This document shows positions 24,601 to 37,267 of a stretch of 64,000 nucleotides of DNA, in pieces. This DNA is from Zeugodacus cucurbitae (lineage: Eukaryota > Arthropoda > Insecta > Diptera > Tephritidae). Every line of letters begins with the position of its first letter. Position 1 is the first letter of the stretch. Made by a program: the position numbers and the translations under genes. The notes beneath the pieces were generated by a model. That model saw only the letters and a program-made list of their open reading frames with translations, made no database searches and had not been told where the DNA came from. Location of the stretch: contig NC_071668.1 in the NCBI RefSeq assembly GCF_028554725.1, positions 4,675,501 through 4,739,500 of the forward strand, read 5' to 3'.

Positions 24601-25107
24601 TAGAGCTCTTGGTATTCGACTAATCGACTAACCGAATTAACCGAATAGAGCATTAGTCGAATAATAATATTCGGTTTGCACTATTCGGATAATCGTCAGT
24701 CAACGACTATTCGATTAACCGCTCATTTTCGACTATTCGGTTAACCGTTCGTTGTCGACTATTCGAATAGTGAAAGTTCATTAAATTTCTATGTTTATTT
24801 TTAAAAATATGAAACTCATGAAAAATGCGAACGATTGACATTTTCACAAATAAAAAGAAAAAAAACCATCAAAGGCTGCTTGGATTTCAAACAATTTTCA
24901 TTTATTCAAATGCTCCCAGTGGAGCAACTATTTGAATAGTCGCAGCAGAACAACTATTCGAATAACCGTAGTAGAACGATTATTCGAATAGTCGTAACAT
25001 TGCGACTAATCGAATAGTATTAACCGGTTAATATTCGTACGAACGGTTACAAACCGGATATTCGAATAATCGGTTTTTAGGTTAATCGAATAATTTTAAG
25101 AGCCCTA
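24601..25107. mobile_element. hAT-like MITE with palindromic subterminal arrays
   Basis: A 507-bp element starts TAGAGCTCTT and ends AAGAGCCCTA, flanked by an 8-bp near-duplicate. Both subterminal zones (about 24612-24775 and 24905-25090) are filled with short palindromic words such as CGACTATTCGAATAGT, TCGACTAATCGA and ACCGAATTAACCGAATA in both orientations. The centre (24780-24900) is plain AT-rich DNA. There is no transposase. Repeated subterminal motifs are often transposase binding sites in hAT elements, which is the likely role here (inference). Confidence 0.78.
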
Positions 25108-25115
25108 CTTCTTAG

Positions 25116-26464
25116 TATTCATACTCAAATTTTGAATAGTTTAATTTCTGCCTAGCTGTTAGGTACTACGTACTATCATTTCCTGGATCAGCCAAAAGTA
25201 TAATATAATATAATGGAGAGCTCCTATAATAAGAAGAGTGGACATTAAGAATCAATTTTTTCCATTGATTGAAAATATAGTGCATTGAATGTGCACTGAC
25301 GAAACGACAAAAATCACGAATATTGACGAAGTTATAGCTCATATAATAAAGAGGACCAGAGCGCGTAAATTTAGACGCGATTACGTCGATCCATTATTCT
25401 TCAAAAATGCTCATGTTGTAACTCAAAAAGTTATTGGCCGATTTGACTGGAATTTGGTGATTCTTTTTGCTACATTACTACCGGATATACCTAAAATTTC
25501 AGATATTTTTCGTTCTAAAAATACTTCTTGCGGCAACAAATATAAAAAAGGCTAAATTCTGACATTTTTGCAAAAATTTTGTTTCATATTAAATTTTATA
25601 CTTTTTTTAATTTTATATGTTTATCCTTTTCAATATAGTGATATTCTTAAAAAAATTTTAAATTTTTATTTTTTTTACAAATCAATGCTTGCTGAATGAT
25701 AGAGCAGTTTGGAAGCTGGCGTCGAAGGCAACAGACAAAAATTTATTTTTAAAAGAAAAAAAATCATTTTATACTCTGCAAAGACACAATATATATGTGT
25801 GAAAGTTTTAAAATAATAAAATTGTTTTATTATCGATTCTCTTTTAAGAGGGTCAGATATTTTTTTACAAGAGAGCGTTCAACTTTATTCACAGTATTTC
25901 AAGAAAAACATTTCATTTTAAACGAAAAGTTTTCCAAATCTATACTCTCGACTCATATAACTTTTTCGATCGAGCATAAAGTACATACAGTTGAACTTCC
26001 ATAACTCAAAGATCTCCATAGCTTGATCTCATGAATTGGCAATAGCCTTTCAGCCAATTTCATATAAATTTCCTTCCAAAAATCGAACTTTTCGACCAGG
26101 GTATAATAAAAAATTTTAAATTTTACTATCGATGCAGAATTTTAAAAGAGTCCCTCTATATCGTATAGAGGCGAAGAAAAAATATAACACTACACTGCTG
26201 AATTGCATAAATCATGTAACAAGGACAGACGTCAAGCGCCAAACAATAGCAAACTGTAAAAAAAAAATCATGAAAATTTCTATAACTCGAAGTTTTTTAT
26301 GTGGCTTATAGTGATTCGAGTTAGGGAAGTTCAACTGCATAAATAGAATGAGACAAAATTGCATACAAATCCATCGAAAATCATAGACAGATCACAAATT
26401 TTAATAGGGCCCATTTATATGCTTTATGATTGAGAAAAATTTCATGGAAATATTAAAAAAAAAA
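25116..26464. other. Non-coding interval
   Basis: AT-rich. An 88-codon plus-strand frame at 25289-25555, MCTDETTKITNIDEVIAHII onward, has mixed composition but no family I recognise. It is isolated and I do not call it a gene. Confidence 0.4.
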
Positions 26465-27010
26465 AAACAAGAAAAAACGTTAACTTCCGTACCGAAGGTA
26501 ATATACCCTTCACAGGTGCAACAATTTTTTCGGAGATTAACAATAACTCACACCAAATTGATTCCGATCGTTCGGTTTGTATGGCAGCTATATACTATAG
26601 TGAACCGATCTGAACAATTTTTTCGGAGATTAAATTATTTTTATGAACAATAACTCACACCAAATTTCGTGAAGATATGTAGTAAAATGCGGAAGTTTTC
26701 CATACAAGCCCTTGATTCCGATCGTTCAGTTTGTATGGCAGCTATATGATATAGTGGTCCGATATCGGCAGTTCCGACAAATGATCAGCTTCTTGAAGAG
26801 AAAATAACATCTGCAAAATTTCAAAACGATATCTTAAAAAATGAAGGACTAGTTCGTATATATACAGACAGACAGACAGACGGGCATGGCTAAATCGACT
26901 CAGCTCAACATACTGATCATTTATATACATATACTTTATAGGGTTTCCGACGCTTCCTTCTGGGTGTTACAAACATCGTGACAAACTTAATATACCCTGT
27001 CTGGTATAAA
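26465..27010 (+). repeat. Dispersed repeat, family 1, copy 2
   Basis: It begins AACAAGAAAAAACGTTAACT and ends TATACCCTGTCTGGTATA, matching the copy at 835-1340. It retains the part missing there, including TATAGGGTTTCCGACGCTTC. Near 26520-26680 the block ACAATTTTTTCGGAGATTAA plus AACAATAACTCACACCAAAT is duplicated in tandem about 95-120 bp apart. A GACA-repeat tract lies near 26866. Non-coding. Confidence 0.78.
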
Positions 27011-29324
27011 AATTTAACTCATGCAAGTATTTGCATTATCCTAAATACGTACCTTTGTACTGAGTTCAGTTTCCGGTTTAGAATTAAACAACGACTTGTA
27101 TTTATAGCAAAATATGGCCCCTCTAAAAAAATCACAGTCCATGCGCCTATGTGTATGCTACGCACAATACAAGCAACTTACAATTACAACTCAATTTTAC
27201 ACTAACACCACAACAACAACGCCGGTCAGCACTACACACAAATTATTTAATTTTAGTGCGACAAAAGAAAATCAAGTGTTCATACATAGAAATGAAATTG
27301 CATGACCTTTTTTTGTTAGACCGTTGTTTGTTGTTCGTGTGGCATGTAGAACACTGATTCAATTGAGATTGCAACAGTCTTCAAACATGAAGGGCAAATG
27401 AATGCGTTTGTATTTGCACAAATCAAATAGATTTGTGTTTACCAAATTTTATGCACTTAAAAGAGAAAGAAAGGGAGAGTGGAAGAGAGATGAAGAGAGT
27501 GAGAGAGCGAGATAAAGAGTGTGACAGAGTTAGTGTGTAAGTGAGAGCGTCGTGTGTGTGCTGCTGACATTTGCAGTTATCGAGCTTATATGTGCCGCAG
27601 TTTAACGCATTGCAAATTGAATTTCAATCTTATTTTGTCGGGGATTACATTTATGCTTGAGTGCCATAATGAGGATTTGGAAATGGACATAAACACATTG
27701 CTTGCTGTATGCATGTATGCATGTAAGTAAGTAGCTGCTAAGTTAGGTGACACAAATAATAAGAGCAAGCGCAAGTAATTTAGACTGTCTTTGTCACAAG
27801 TCTTAGTGTGTGTGTGTGTGTGCGCTTGTGTTTGCCTCGCTGCATTGATGATAAGTGCTTGTAAGCAATTTGTTGAAAATTTGCTAAATCAAATATGTAA
27901 ATTTTTAGTATGCTCATGCGCTTACACTTAAACTAATGTGCTTACAAACAAACATGCTTACATACATACATGCTTATGCTTCTGCTTATATTTATACCTT
28001 ATACGCATGAGTGTGTGTGTGTAAATGTAGCTCTAAGAAAATCAGTTCCTTGCGCATTTGTAAACCCAAAAGTGGAGCTTGCACTGCTATTGCTACACAA
28101 AAGCACTTAGGCGCCACGCAGCGCAGTGTGAGCATAATAATTTGCATATGACACACCCACACCCACACCCTCACACACACACATACATTCACAAATGCAT
28201 ATAATATAAATGTATATGTAAATAACAAGCATGCATATGTGTGTTGTAGTTAATTTAGACAACTACTACAAGTACATCCAACACACTCACACACACACAC
28301 ATGCACTTGTAAGTAGCTGTAGTTGCTGTCATGTTGTTCTTGTTGTCTTAATTTAAATGCAAAGCGTCATGTTGTATGACATGACTTCAGCAAAATTCAA
28401 CAGCTCAAGTGTAGAAATTGCGTGCTCACTACTCGCCTGACTTGTAACTGTAAAATGTAAACTGTAAACTTAAAACAGGCAATTTAGCAGCAGTCACAAT
28501 AAAGATACTATATTTAGTATTTAGTATTTACGTGTGTGTGTGTGTGCTTGGTCATTGCATTGTAAAGCTGAAGCTCTAAATGTGAAATGTCAGTTTTGCG
28601 TGTATTTATGGGCGTTTGAGCATCGGTTTGCTGCTTTAATGCTTTAATATGCTTAAGTAAGACGTTTGCCTATCTAACTAGTTTGTGTTAAACGTAAACA
28701 AAGTGCTTTATTTAGTGTATAATTAATTTATTAATATTCCGTAAGTGATAGCTGCATATTTTATGTGTGTAGTTGGTAGCTCTCATACTACTTAAAATGG
28801 TTTATGTTTGGAATAAAGTGAATGTGCATTTCTAACTACAATTCATTTGAGCAGAATTAGATAATAAATAATATATAATAAGTCAAGTAATAAGTTCAAG
28901 TGACGTACATACATCCGTATAAATGTTAATAAACCAGCATGTCTTAAGGTGGAAAGTCTAGGTAAAAGCCTAAAAATCGGCAATTTCTAGAAAATATTTT
29001 TACATTTAATAAAGTAATTTTATTGTTTTTAAACTAACTAAAACACAATTTTATTGAATTTTTCTAGAATTAGGTTAGATTAGATTGTAGCGCTGTTCCC
29101 CAGAGGGAAAACATGCAAAGATTTTGAAAGACAGTGAAGTAAAGATGTGCCTCTCGATTAAATATTACGATTCGATAAAGCGCACGGACCTGCAACAAAT
29201 CTGTAAAGATATTTCACTTCTATATCCGCTATTTCGTGCGTTTGTACGAAAAAGTGAGATCCGAGAAATCTCTTCAAAATTTTCAACATGGACGCGGAGA
29301 GACTGATGGGCCTAAAATCCATAA
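27011..29324. other. Non-coding interval with GA and GT simple repeats
   Basis: A GA-rich tract spans about 27462-27550 (GAGAGAGTGAGAGAGC-like words), a pattern bound by GAGA-factor-type proteins in flies. GT runs lie near 27805, 28012 and 28530, and CA runs near 28165 and 28290. No coding region recognised. Confidence 0.5.
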
Positions 29325-29877
29325 AAAGTTAGATTGAAAATTACTAAAAGTGCGTTAAGTCACTAACGGAAAACTTTATCACTACGATTTTTCTAAAAAC
29401 TACTCTGCCTATTTCAATGATATTCAGTACATAATACTTTTTAGGCACCTTGATGACACGAATGTAAAATGAGGGCACCTCACATCCGATTACCCCACAT
29501 CCGGTAACATCATATCTGGGTGACCCGGGAATAATATTTCGGGTTCCGGTTATCTTATATCCGGTTCCCGTTGATCCATTTCCGGTTCCGGTATTTCCGG
29601 TCCCGGTGTTATCATATCATAGCTACGGGAGACACACATCCGGTTGTCCAATTTCCGTATCCGGTTTGTTCCATTTCCGGTTGTCATTGTGTCGTCCCAT
29701 TTTCGGTTTCTCCATATCCGGTTCCGGTTGCTCCATTTTCGCTTCCGATAACATCATATCCGGATGTCCCATATCCGGTTACCCCACATCCGATTCCGGT
29801 AACACCATATCAGGGTGCCCCAAATCCGAGAAAATATTTTCGCTTGCAGCCGAACTTAGCTTTTCCTTACTTGTTTC
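29325..29877 (+). repeat. Dispersed repeat, family 2, copy with CCGGAA minisatellite
   Basis: The left part (TTGAAAATTACTAAAAGTGC, then CACTAACGGAAAAC) matches the repeat at 57911 and, inverted, the one near 54010. The right end, GCCGAACTTAGC then CCTTACTTGTTT, matches the terminus at 58498-58523. Between them, about 29480-29830 is a degenerate minisatellite made of CATATCCGGTTCCGGT and CACATCCGGTTACCC-like words. Overlapping plus-strand frames here are a by-product of the repeat. Confidence 0.75.
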
Positions 29878-32800
29878 TCTCCAAATGGCGGCTCAGCATA
29901 TTTTTTTGCTTGCTACCTTCGATGTGAGTTCTCAAACTGCTCTATTTTGCACTCATCAAGCATTGATTTGGAATTAAAAAATTTAAAGAAATATACTTAT
30001 GTATAAGCAAGTATAAAATTCCATATACTAAAAAACATGTTTTGGATAAAAAAAAATAAATTAGGTCTAAATTTTTGAATTTTTTTTGTATATTATTAAC
30101 GCGAAATACCTGAAGTTATAGGTTTATCCATCTAATAGTAATACAGCCTCCACACAAATCGGTACCAATATCTTTTTTAGTTACCAGAAGAGCCGGCTTT
30201 TCGAAACACAGTTTCGATATAATCACATTTTATTGGTATCCTGGTCCACTCCACATTAGCTATAACTTCGTGAAAATCTGAGAATTTTTTTCTCTCCTCA
30301 GTTCAACATGCTCAACATACTCGGTCAACATTCTTTTTCTCGGGTTATCAACTAAAAAACGATTTTTTAATTTAAAATTTTTTTGGACTTCCTTCCTTAA
30401 ACTGAAACAGTCTCATTTTGTTAGAATTATTTATTCATGCCTAAGCTATAGATTGGTTTTATGTATGTGCACTTTTCTTCATACCCTCCACAACCTTTTT
30501 GAAGTGTTAGACTCAGTACAACTTTAGTGGAATACATAGACTAATCATCCGTAACTGCAGTTTACTGACAGTAGTAAGCTCTTTCTCATTAACTAAATGA
30601 TTACAGCAAAACCACTTTCAAGTAAAATCTATCTTCAGTTGAATACGGAGAAACCTAAAAGCTTACAGTGACTTAAAGTCATTAACAACACTCTCAGATG
30701 ATTTAATATGAAGCCTTAAGCAATATAGTTATATAATAAATGTGTTACCTTGTATATATATCATACAAACTATATCTTCAATATACATATAACATAGTTA
30801 CCTTTAATATTTCATGAAAGACGCACATTTACTTTTGTACTAAAGTCATGCATTATAGAAGAGTATCTTCGACAACAATTAATCGCCTGCAAACACCAAA
30901 ATAAGTAAAAGCCAAACACACGCATACAAACAAATGCATGCTATATATGTATATTGTACGAATATATAAGCTTGGCGTGCTTTGCGGCTGTTTGACTTTG
31001 CCGCTTACACTCTTTGCCTAATATATTATTATCATAAACAAAACATCTACAATCCATGTATATTGATACATGTGTTTACCTTTGCACACTTAAAGTCTTC
31101 TCTGTATATGTGTGTGCTTGAATGTGTTTAAAGTTCAAATAGCTTACTACTAACTTATGTCCATGGTAAATTAATGACAACTCATTTCTTATGATGGCAA
31201 ACATTTTTGGTCAAAACGCTTGACTTCCGTTTAATGTCCGGAAAGATAGTTCGAATGCGACTTTTTGCTTGCGTTTGTCTTCGAGTTTTTCGCTTCGAAA
31301 TAAATATATGCAGGCTATTGCTTGAAGCACTACATATATGTGCGTGCTTAAGTACAGGAAATGGCTGTTATTTGTATGACTTAGGGTGTTCACATATTGA
31401 AAGCTGACTTATGTTGTGTAGTGAAGCACTGGCTCCTTTTGGTGGACGCTCTTAAAGGATTTTTGTATGAGAATACTATTTTAAGAAGATCAAATAATCC
31501 AATATTTTTGTTGTAGATGCTTCAAATTTTAAGTAAGAAATGTTTTATTGCTAGACATATTGATAATTTTCATTTACAGTGCCTTTAAAAACAGTTTAAC
31601 TTGTCTTTGGTACACCAGTGCGTATACGTAACATTTGACTTTATAGAAATATTAATACAAAATCAATATTTTTCTTGCAAATTTGTTATAACAAGACACT
31701 TAATTTTGAGCTAAAATATTTTAAATCCATATTAAGATCTAATAAGCTTTTAAATTTTAGGTTATATTAAGAAAATTCATTTAAATAAATTCATTAAATT
31801 ATTCACCATTTTGTAATTACATGCAGATATGATTATGCAAATTACATTACTACTTACATGTATTGATTGTAATCACGTTGTAAATACTGCTCTCTCACTG
31901 TGTTTAAGTATATATATGTGTGTGCATGTTCATCTTTCCAACATGATTGTCATTGCCAATAGCAAGCTTATCACTATCGCTGACTGACTGGTTGACAGCC
32001 CGCAGTGCCTGCATTAACACACACACTAGCTTGGTAGTTCGCATGTAAATAACTGTGCATACGTGTGCGTGTCAAAATGCATTTAACACTGACGCATTGC
32101 TCTTAATAACCATTATGTTGGCATCGTACTGTAATTATGAATACTGCCGAGGCTTTATAGCGCCAAACTTTGCTGGTTTGCTGGCAGCTGGCAGCAGCAT
32201 AATGGCATTAAAGCACTTTATAGCATAGTGCAACATGCGTTAAAACGCAGAATTAAGCGACATAAATGCATGACGTCTTATGGCGCCGCAAGGCATGTGT
32301 GAGTGTGTGTGTCTCCTTATAATATAGAACTACTTGTACATATTAAGTGCAAGTGCGAGTATGTGTGTTTGGTTTAATATACTGAACGTTAATGTGCAGC
32401 TTCTTGCGGCTGCTTTAATTGCATTTAACTATTTGTGCTTTTCGCTACTTTGCACCCACAGGCATGCGAATACGCTCAACGACAACGTTTCAGTATATTT
32501 AATAAATGTAAAGCTGCAGAATATGTCAGCTTATACTCGATTGTGATTCGATTATTCAAACTACTGCTGAATATATGCTGACATATGGAGAAGTGCAGAG
32601 ACATTTCCAATACTTTTCTTCAGCATTATCTTGCTGCTCCGCCAACAAATTGTCCGATATTGCCTGTCAACAGTGCAGCTGTTGATGGCCGCCGGCTTTA
32701 AAGTTGTGTATGCAATGTAAAAAATTAAATAAATTAACAGCAATTTGATATGCAAAATTGAAATACATTAAGCGATTACAGCAATTAAAAATTATTTAAA

Positions 32801-33025
32801 AATTGTGCAAGTGTGGCAGCTTTCGTTCGCTTGTCGCTGGCTTAAAACACTAGTAGTGCAAGAGCAAGTGCGCTCAGCTGCACTTAAGCCATTGCAAAGT
32901 GCCTTAAGTATTAAGCTTTTACACAGAAATCACTTGTAATTTCTTGTAAAAAGTGCAGAGGATGCCTGGTATGAGGATGTTACGTATACGACATGGTGGC
33001 CTTCAAAGCACTTGCAGACTTTATA
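29878..33025. other. Non-coding interval
   Basis: AT-rich. Around 30150-30240 there are words such as TTCGAAACACAGTTTCGA that resemble the interior of the TTAA-type elements, possibly an old fragment. The 31850-32530 part is richer in GTGT and TGCATTAA words. No gene recognised. Confidence 0.45.
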
Positions 33026-33970
33026 ACGGGTGATTTTTTTGAGGTTAGGATTTTCATGCATTAGTATTTGACAGATCACGTGGGATTTCAGACATGGTGT
33101 CAAAGAGAAAGATGCTCAGTATGCTTTGACATTTCATCATGAATAGACTTACTAACGAGCAACGCTTGCAAATCATTGAATTTTATTACCAAAATCAGTG
33201 TTCGGTTCGAAATGTGAAAATCCGCTTTTTTATCGACAAATTTTGTTCAGCGATGAGGCTCATTTCTGGTTGAATGGCTACGTAAATAAGCAAAATTGCC
33301 GCATTTGGGGTGAAGAGCAACCAGAAGCCGTTCAAGAACTGCCCATGCATCCCGAAAAATGCACTGTTTGGTGTGGTTTGTACGCTGGTGGAATCATTGG
33401 ACCGTATTTTTTCAAAGATGCTGTTGGACGCAACGTTACGGTGAATGGCGATCGCTATCGTTCGATGCTAACAAACTTTTTGTTGCCAAAAATGGAAGAA
33501 CTGAACTTGGTTGACATGTGGTTTCAACAAGATGGCGCTACATGCCACACAGCTCGCGATTCTATGGCCATTTTGAGGGAAAACTTCGGAGAACAATTCA
33601 TCTCAAGAAATGGACCCGTAAGTTGGCCACCAAGATCATGCGATTTAACGCCTTTAGACTATTTTTTGTGGGGCTACGTCAAGTCTAAAGTCTACAGAAA
33701 TAAGCCAGCAACTATTCCAGCTTTGGAAGACAACATTTCCGAAGAAATTCGGGCTATTCCGGCCGAAATGCTCGAAAAAGTTGCCCAAAATTGGACTTTC
33801 CGAATGGACCACCTAAGACGCAGCCGCGGTCAACATTTAAATGAAATTATCTTCAAAAAGTAAATGTCATGAACCAATCTAACGTTTCAAATAAAGAACC
33901 GATGAGATTTTGCAAATTTTATGCGTTTTTTTTTTTTTAAAAGTTATCAAGCTCTTAAAAAATCACCCTT
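33026..33970 (+). mobile_element. Mariner-like element, internally deleted copy 1
   Basis: The 945-bp element has ends ACGGGTGATTTTTT and, inverted, AAGGGTGATTTTTT, with TA at 33024-33025 and 33971-33972. It is nearly identical to the copy at 59877. The start of the transposase gene and its catalytic domain are present, but the middle, coding for the rest of the DNA-binding region, is deleted. Confidence 0.92.
33139..33863 (+). pseudogene. Mariner-like transposase, DNA-binding domain deleted
   Basis: The native start at 33139 reads MNRLTNEQRLQIIEFYYQNQ, then CSVRNV, after which an internal deletion near 33217 shifts the frame. The downstream frame, open from 33198, is 221 codons and contains the DDE/D catalytic core. 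Acidic residues are visible in FSDEAHF (D19 of that frame), WFQQDGATCHTA (D112) and SCDLTPLDYFLWG (D149). The last two are separated by 36 residues, against 34 in classical mariners. The downstream frame ends RGQHLNEIIFKK. With the helix-turn-helix region gone and the start out of frame, no functional transposase is expected. The open catalytic frame implies recent decay or recent transposition in trans. Confidence 0.9.
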
Positions 33971-36855
33971 TACTAGCCGATGTGTTATTTATATATTTTT
34001 TTGTGTCTGTGGACATTATTTGTCATCTGGTATATATATACTTATGCATATATATCTAGTAAATATATATATATATATATATAAATGGGATTTGTCTATT
34101 ATATTATACCAGTTTGTGAAGTTTATACCAGTTTTTCGTTCGAGCCGCTACTTTGCATAAATATTATCGCACTTTTGTATGAATTAATCAATCCTGTATA
34201 ATCTGACTATATTTTATTATACCACTTTATGCCATTTATACCAGTTTTTCGTTCGATTCACTACTTTTCGAAATATGTCAAATTAAAGACAGCAGTTTGT
34301 TAAATTAGCTGCTATCATTTCACTAAAAATTAAGCAAATTTTTTGAAACAATAGCTTAAAGAAAATCATGCCACAACTTTCACTTGCGCACATATCAAAA
34401 TTAATTAAACACAAAATTACAGTTTATGGCTTCATAACATGTGTATGCATTTTAACTGCAAAAATTAAGAGAAGCTTGATAAACAAAGCAATAAAAACAA
34501 CAATCCACAACAAATCGACAACAAATCTTAAGTGTGAAAAACTGATGTCTTCAATTATTTCACACACTCTCGTGTATAGCAATAATATTAATTTAATTAA
34601 AATTTGTAATTGAACTAACGGTATACCACAAAAAGTACAATTTATACAACCAACACAATAGAGAAGCTATAAAAGTTGAGCATATGTAAGACAATTTTAG
34701 CTCAGCAAAAGTATTTTATTTATTAGATAATAGTTGATTGCTTGGCAGACAACAAAGCGTTTCTCACTTTGTCGAAATAATTTCATGCCACAATCGATAC
34801 CGATGAAAACCATATAATTTAAATTAATTTTGGTATTTTTAGCAAGTTGGCAAAAGAAGCCAGATTGCTTTGAAGACATACAATTTTATCAGAAATTTGA
34901 ATAAAAAGCTCTACAATTGTAAAATACGATATACAAAAGTGTAAGAAAATAACTTGAATAGAATTTGCTGAAATCGAAAGCTAAGAAATAAATGCCGTAT
35001 TACTAGATTTTAGTAAATTTAGGTGAGTAGAATAATATTAAGAAAGTGGTTAAAGACAAAATGTGAAAAGCGAAATTAATCTCTATGAGATTTTGATAGT
35101 TTCTGCAAACCGATTGTCTAAGCTTTTAACAAAAAACTAAAAATCTCAAAAAGTAGATAAAAAATCTGAAAAAGTAGTTTAAAGAATTAGCAAAATAAGC
35201 TTTCTTCAGAAAAAATCAATTCTATCGAAAATACATTTAAATACAATCGATCAACAAAGCTAAAATTTTTGAACATTTCCAACACCAAAAAAATGCTTTA
35301 CAAATTGCCAGCAATAAAAGCAAGCCGCAATCCCATACAACATACCAACAAAATTTACAAATTCACTTGGAAAAACTGCCGAAAGAAATTGGCTAAAACC
35401 ATTTAAGCTAATGTATCGATAAGAGTCGGCTTTTGTTATCAGCAGCCATGGCAGTAAACGGATACAAATGGAAATGAGTTATACAGGCAGCTAAACCCAA
35501 AAGCGCTTAACCGAATAGGCAACGCGCAAAAATACAGCAACTAAGCCAACAATGGGCAGGGCAATTTGCGTTCGCACACTAACACACACACACACATGTA
35601 TACATAAAAAGCCACGTGAAGAGGTGTCTCGAAGGACAAGTTAGAATAAAACGAGTCTCCAGTGATGAGTGAGTGAATAGCTCAATAGACAATACAGACA
35701 GTGTAAAAAACTTTCAAACGTTTGTATGTAAATTGCAAAAGCATACATATACATATTTGCACAAGTGAACGGCCGCTGCTTTGTGTGGGTGCTGCATTTG
35801 CATGACTCACTTTTCGCTTTGGCTTTACTATTTCAGCGCTTTTATCCAGCGCAACACATATAGTGCTCAATAACACCATCGCAATCATATCCCCTCTAAC
35901 ACCCTCCAAAAGCTTGTGCGACCGTCGCCGCCGCCTAAGCTCATCGAATCCCTCCATTGAATCACGTTCATTGAGTTTTCAATTACCAATTGCCATGGTT
36001 AAATATAAAACATTAAATAGCCTCAATTGATTGGAAGGCAAAAGCTGCGGCTATGCTTCCTTTCAGTTCAATAAATGGGATTTCTTTTAACAACTTTTGT
36101 GTGCTTTCTTTCTACGCTTTTACTTTATTCACTATATTTTTCATTTTTTTTCTTATTGAATCTACTAGTACTTGTGTGACTGCTGAGTGATTTCTATGAC
36201 AAATAAATCCAATGCAAAATAATTCTAAAGCGAATGCGATTATACGGATATGAAGGGAAATTAAATTAAACGCTCTTAGCTCTTAGGCGCAATTAGGTGG
36301 GTAGCTTGAAGCCGTGGCAAAGCTAAGTGCAAAGCCAGCAATATATTTACATGAAAATATATTTACTTTTGTGTGAATGTGTGTGTGGCGCTTAAAACAC
36401 ATTTGGTGTTAGTTATTGGAGAAATCTAAAAATAAAAGCGCGAAATCGAGATTGGCAATTATGTTTTAAAAGGAAGTAGGAAATGGAAATGGAAAAGCAT
36501 TAACTTTGGTTAACAAAGCACTTACTTTACTCGCGTATAATGTGCGGAAGCCTTATTAATAAAAGATTTTATTATTATTACACCACGTGCTGGTTGGGTT
36601 GGTGTATCAAGTTTACTTATTGATTACCAAAAAATTGGTTTTGGGTGAAATATCTCAAATTTTTTTTTTATTATCATTTGTTCTATATGAAATATTGGTA
36701 TAGAATAATCATATAATATGCTCTTAGTAAGCTGGGAAATAGGTACAATTGGATGAAATCCACTCAAACTTTCCCTATAATAGTTTTTCTAACTCAGCAG
36801 CCAATCTTATTTAGCAATAGAGCGCTAGATAATCAGTTATATATCGAAAATTATA
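33971..36855. other. Non-coding interval
   Basis: AT-rich with a TA run at about 34062-34084. Around 34120-34260 the phrase ATACCAGTTTTTCGTTCGA occurs twice, a short direct repeat. A 91-codon minus-strand frame at 35682-35957 (MEGFDELRRRRRSHKLLEG onward) looks somewhat protein-like and is discussed as a finding. No other gene recognised. Confidence 0.45.
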
Positions 36856-37267
36856 CGAGGAGTGTTCAAAAAATAACGGGAATTTTCTTTTTTTTTTTTT
36901 TTTAAAAAAATCATTCGTCTACACTAATGTTGATAGCTTCAAAATAGCCCCCATTCGCCCCATATTAAGCATTAATGTCAAAGCTTCGTCAATCGTCGAA
37001 ACACTTCTCAAGCCCAATATCTTGGATAACCTTTATGGATAGGTTCGCCTTATTTTTGGAAATAGAAAAAAAGTCACACGGAGGCATGTCTGGCGAATAT
37101 GGAGGCTGGAACATAGTTATTCGTATTGTTTTTCGTAAAGAAATCAGGAAAAAGTAACGAAGTGTGACCTTTTCACAAACGAAATGACATCACAGCCAAA
37201 CCTTAGATCTTTGGACTATTGAAGAATTGGGATTTTAAAATTCCCGATTATTTTTGAACACACAATT
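36856..37267 (-). mobile_element. Mariner-derived short element with both ends
   Basis: The 412-bp element is flanked by TA (36854-36855 and 37268-37269). Its ends share GTGTTCAAAAAATAACGGGA on the left and GTGTTCAAAAATAATCGGGA on the right strand. On the minus strand the interior reads QPPYSPDMPPCDFFSIS, then ECF/KCFDD-like residues, then GYFEAINISVDE before a stop, matching the C-terminus of mariner transposases. In-frame stops and missing parts show it is a deletion derivative. The same end sequence occurs at 21862 and 57272. Confidence 0.85.
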
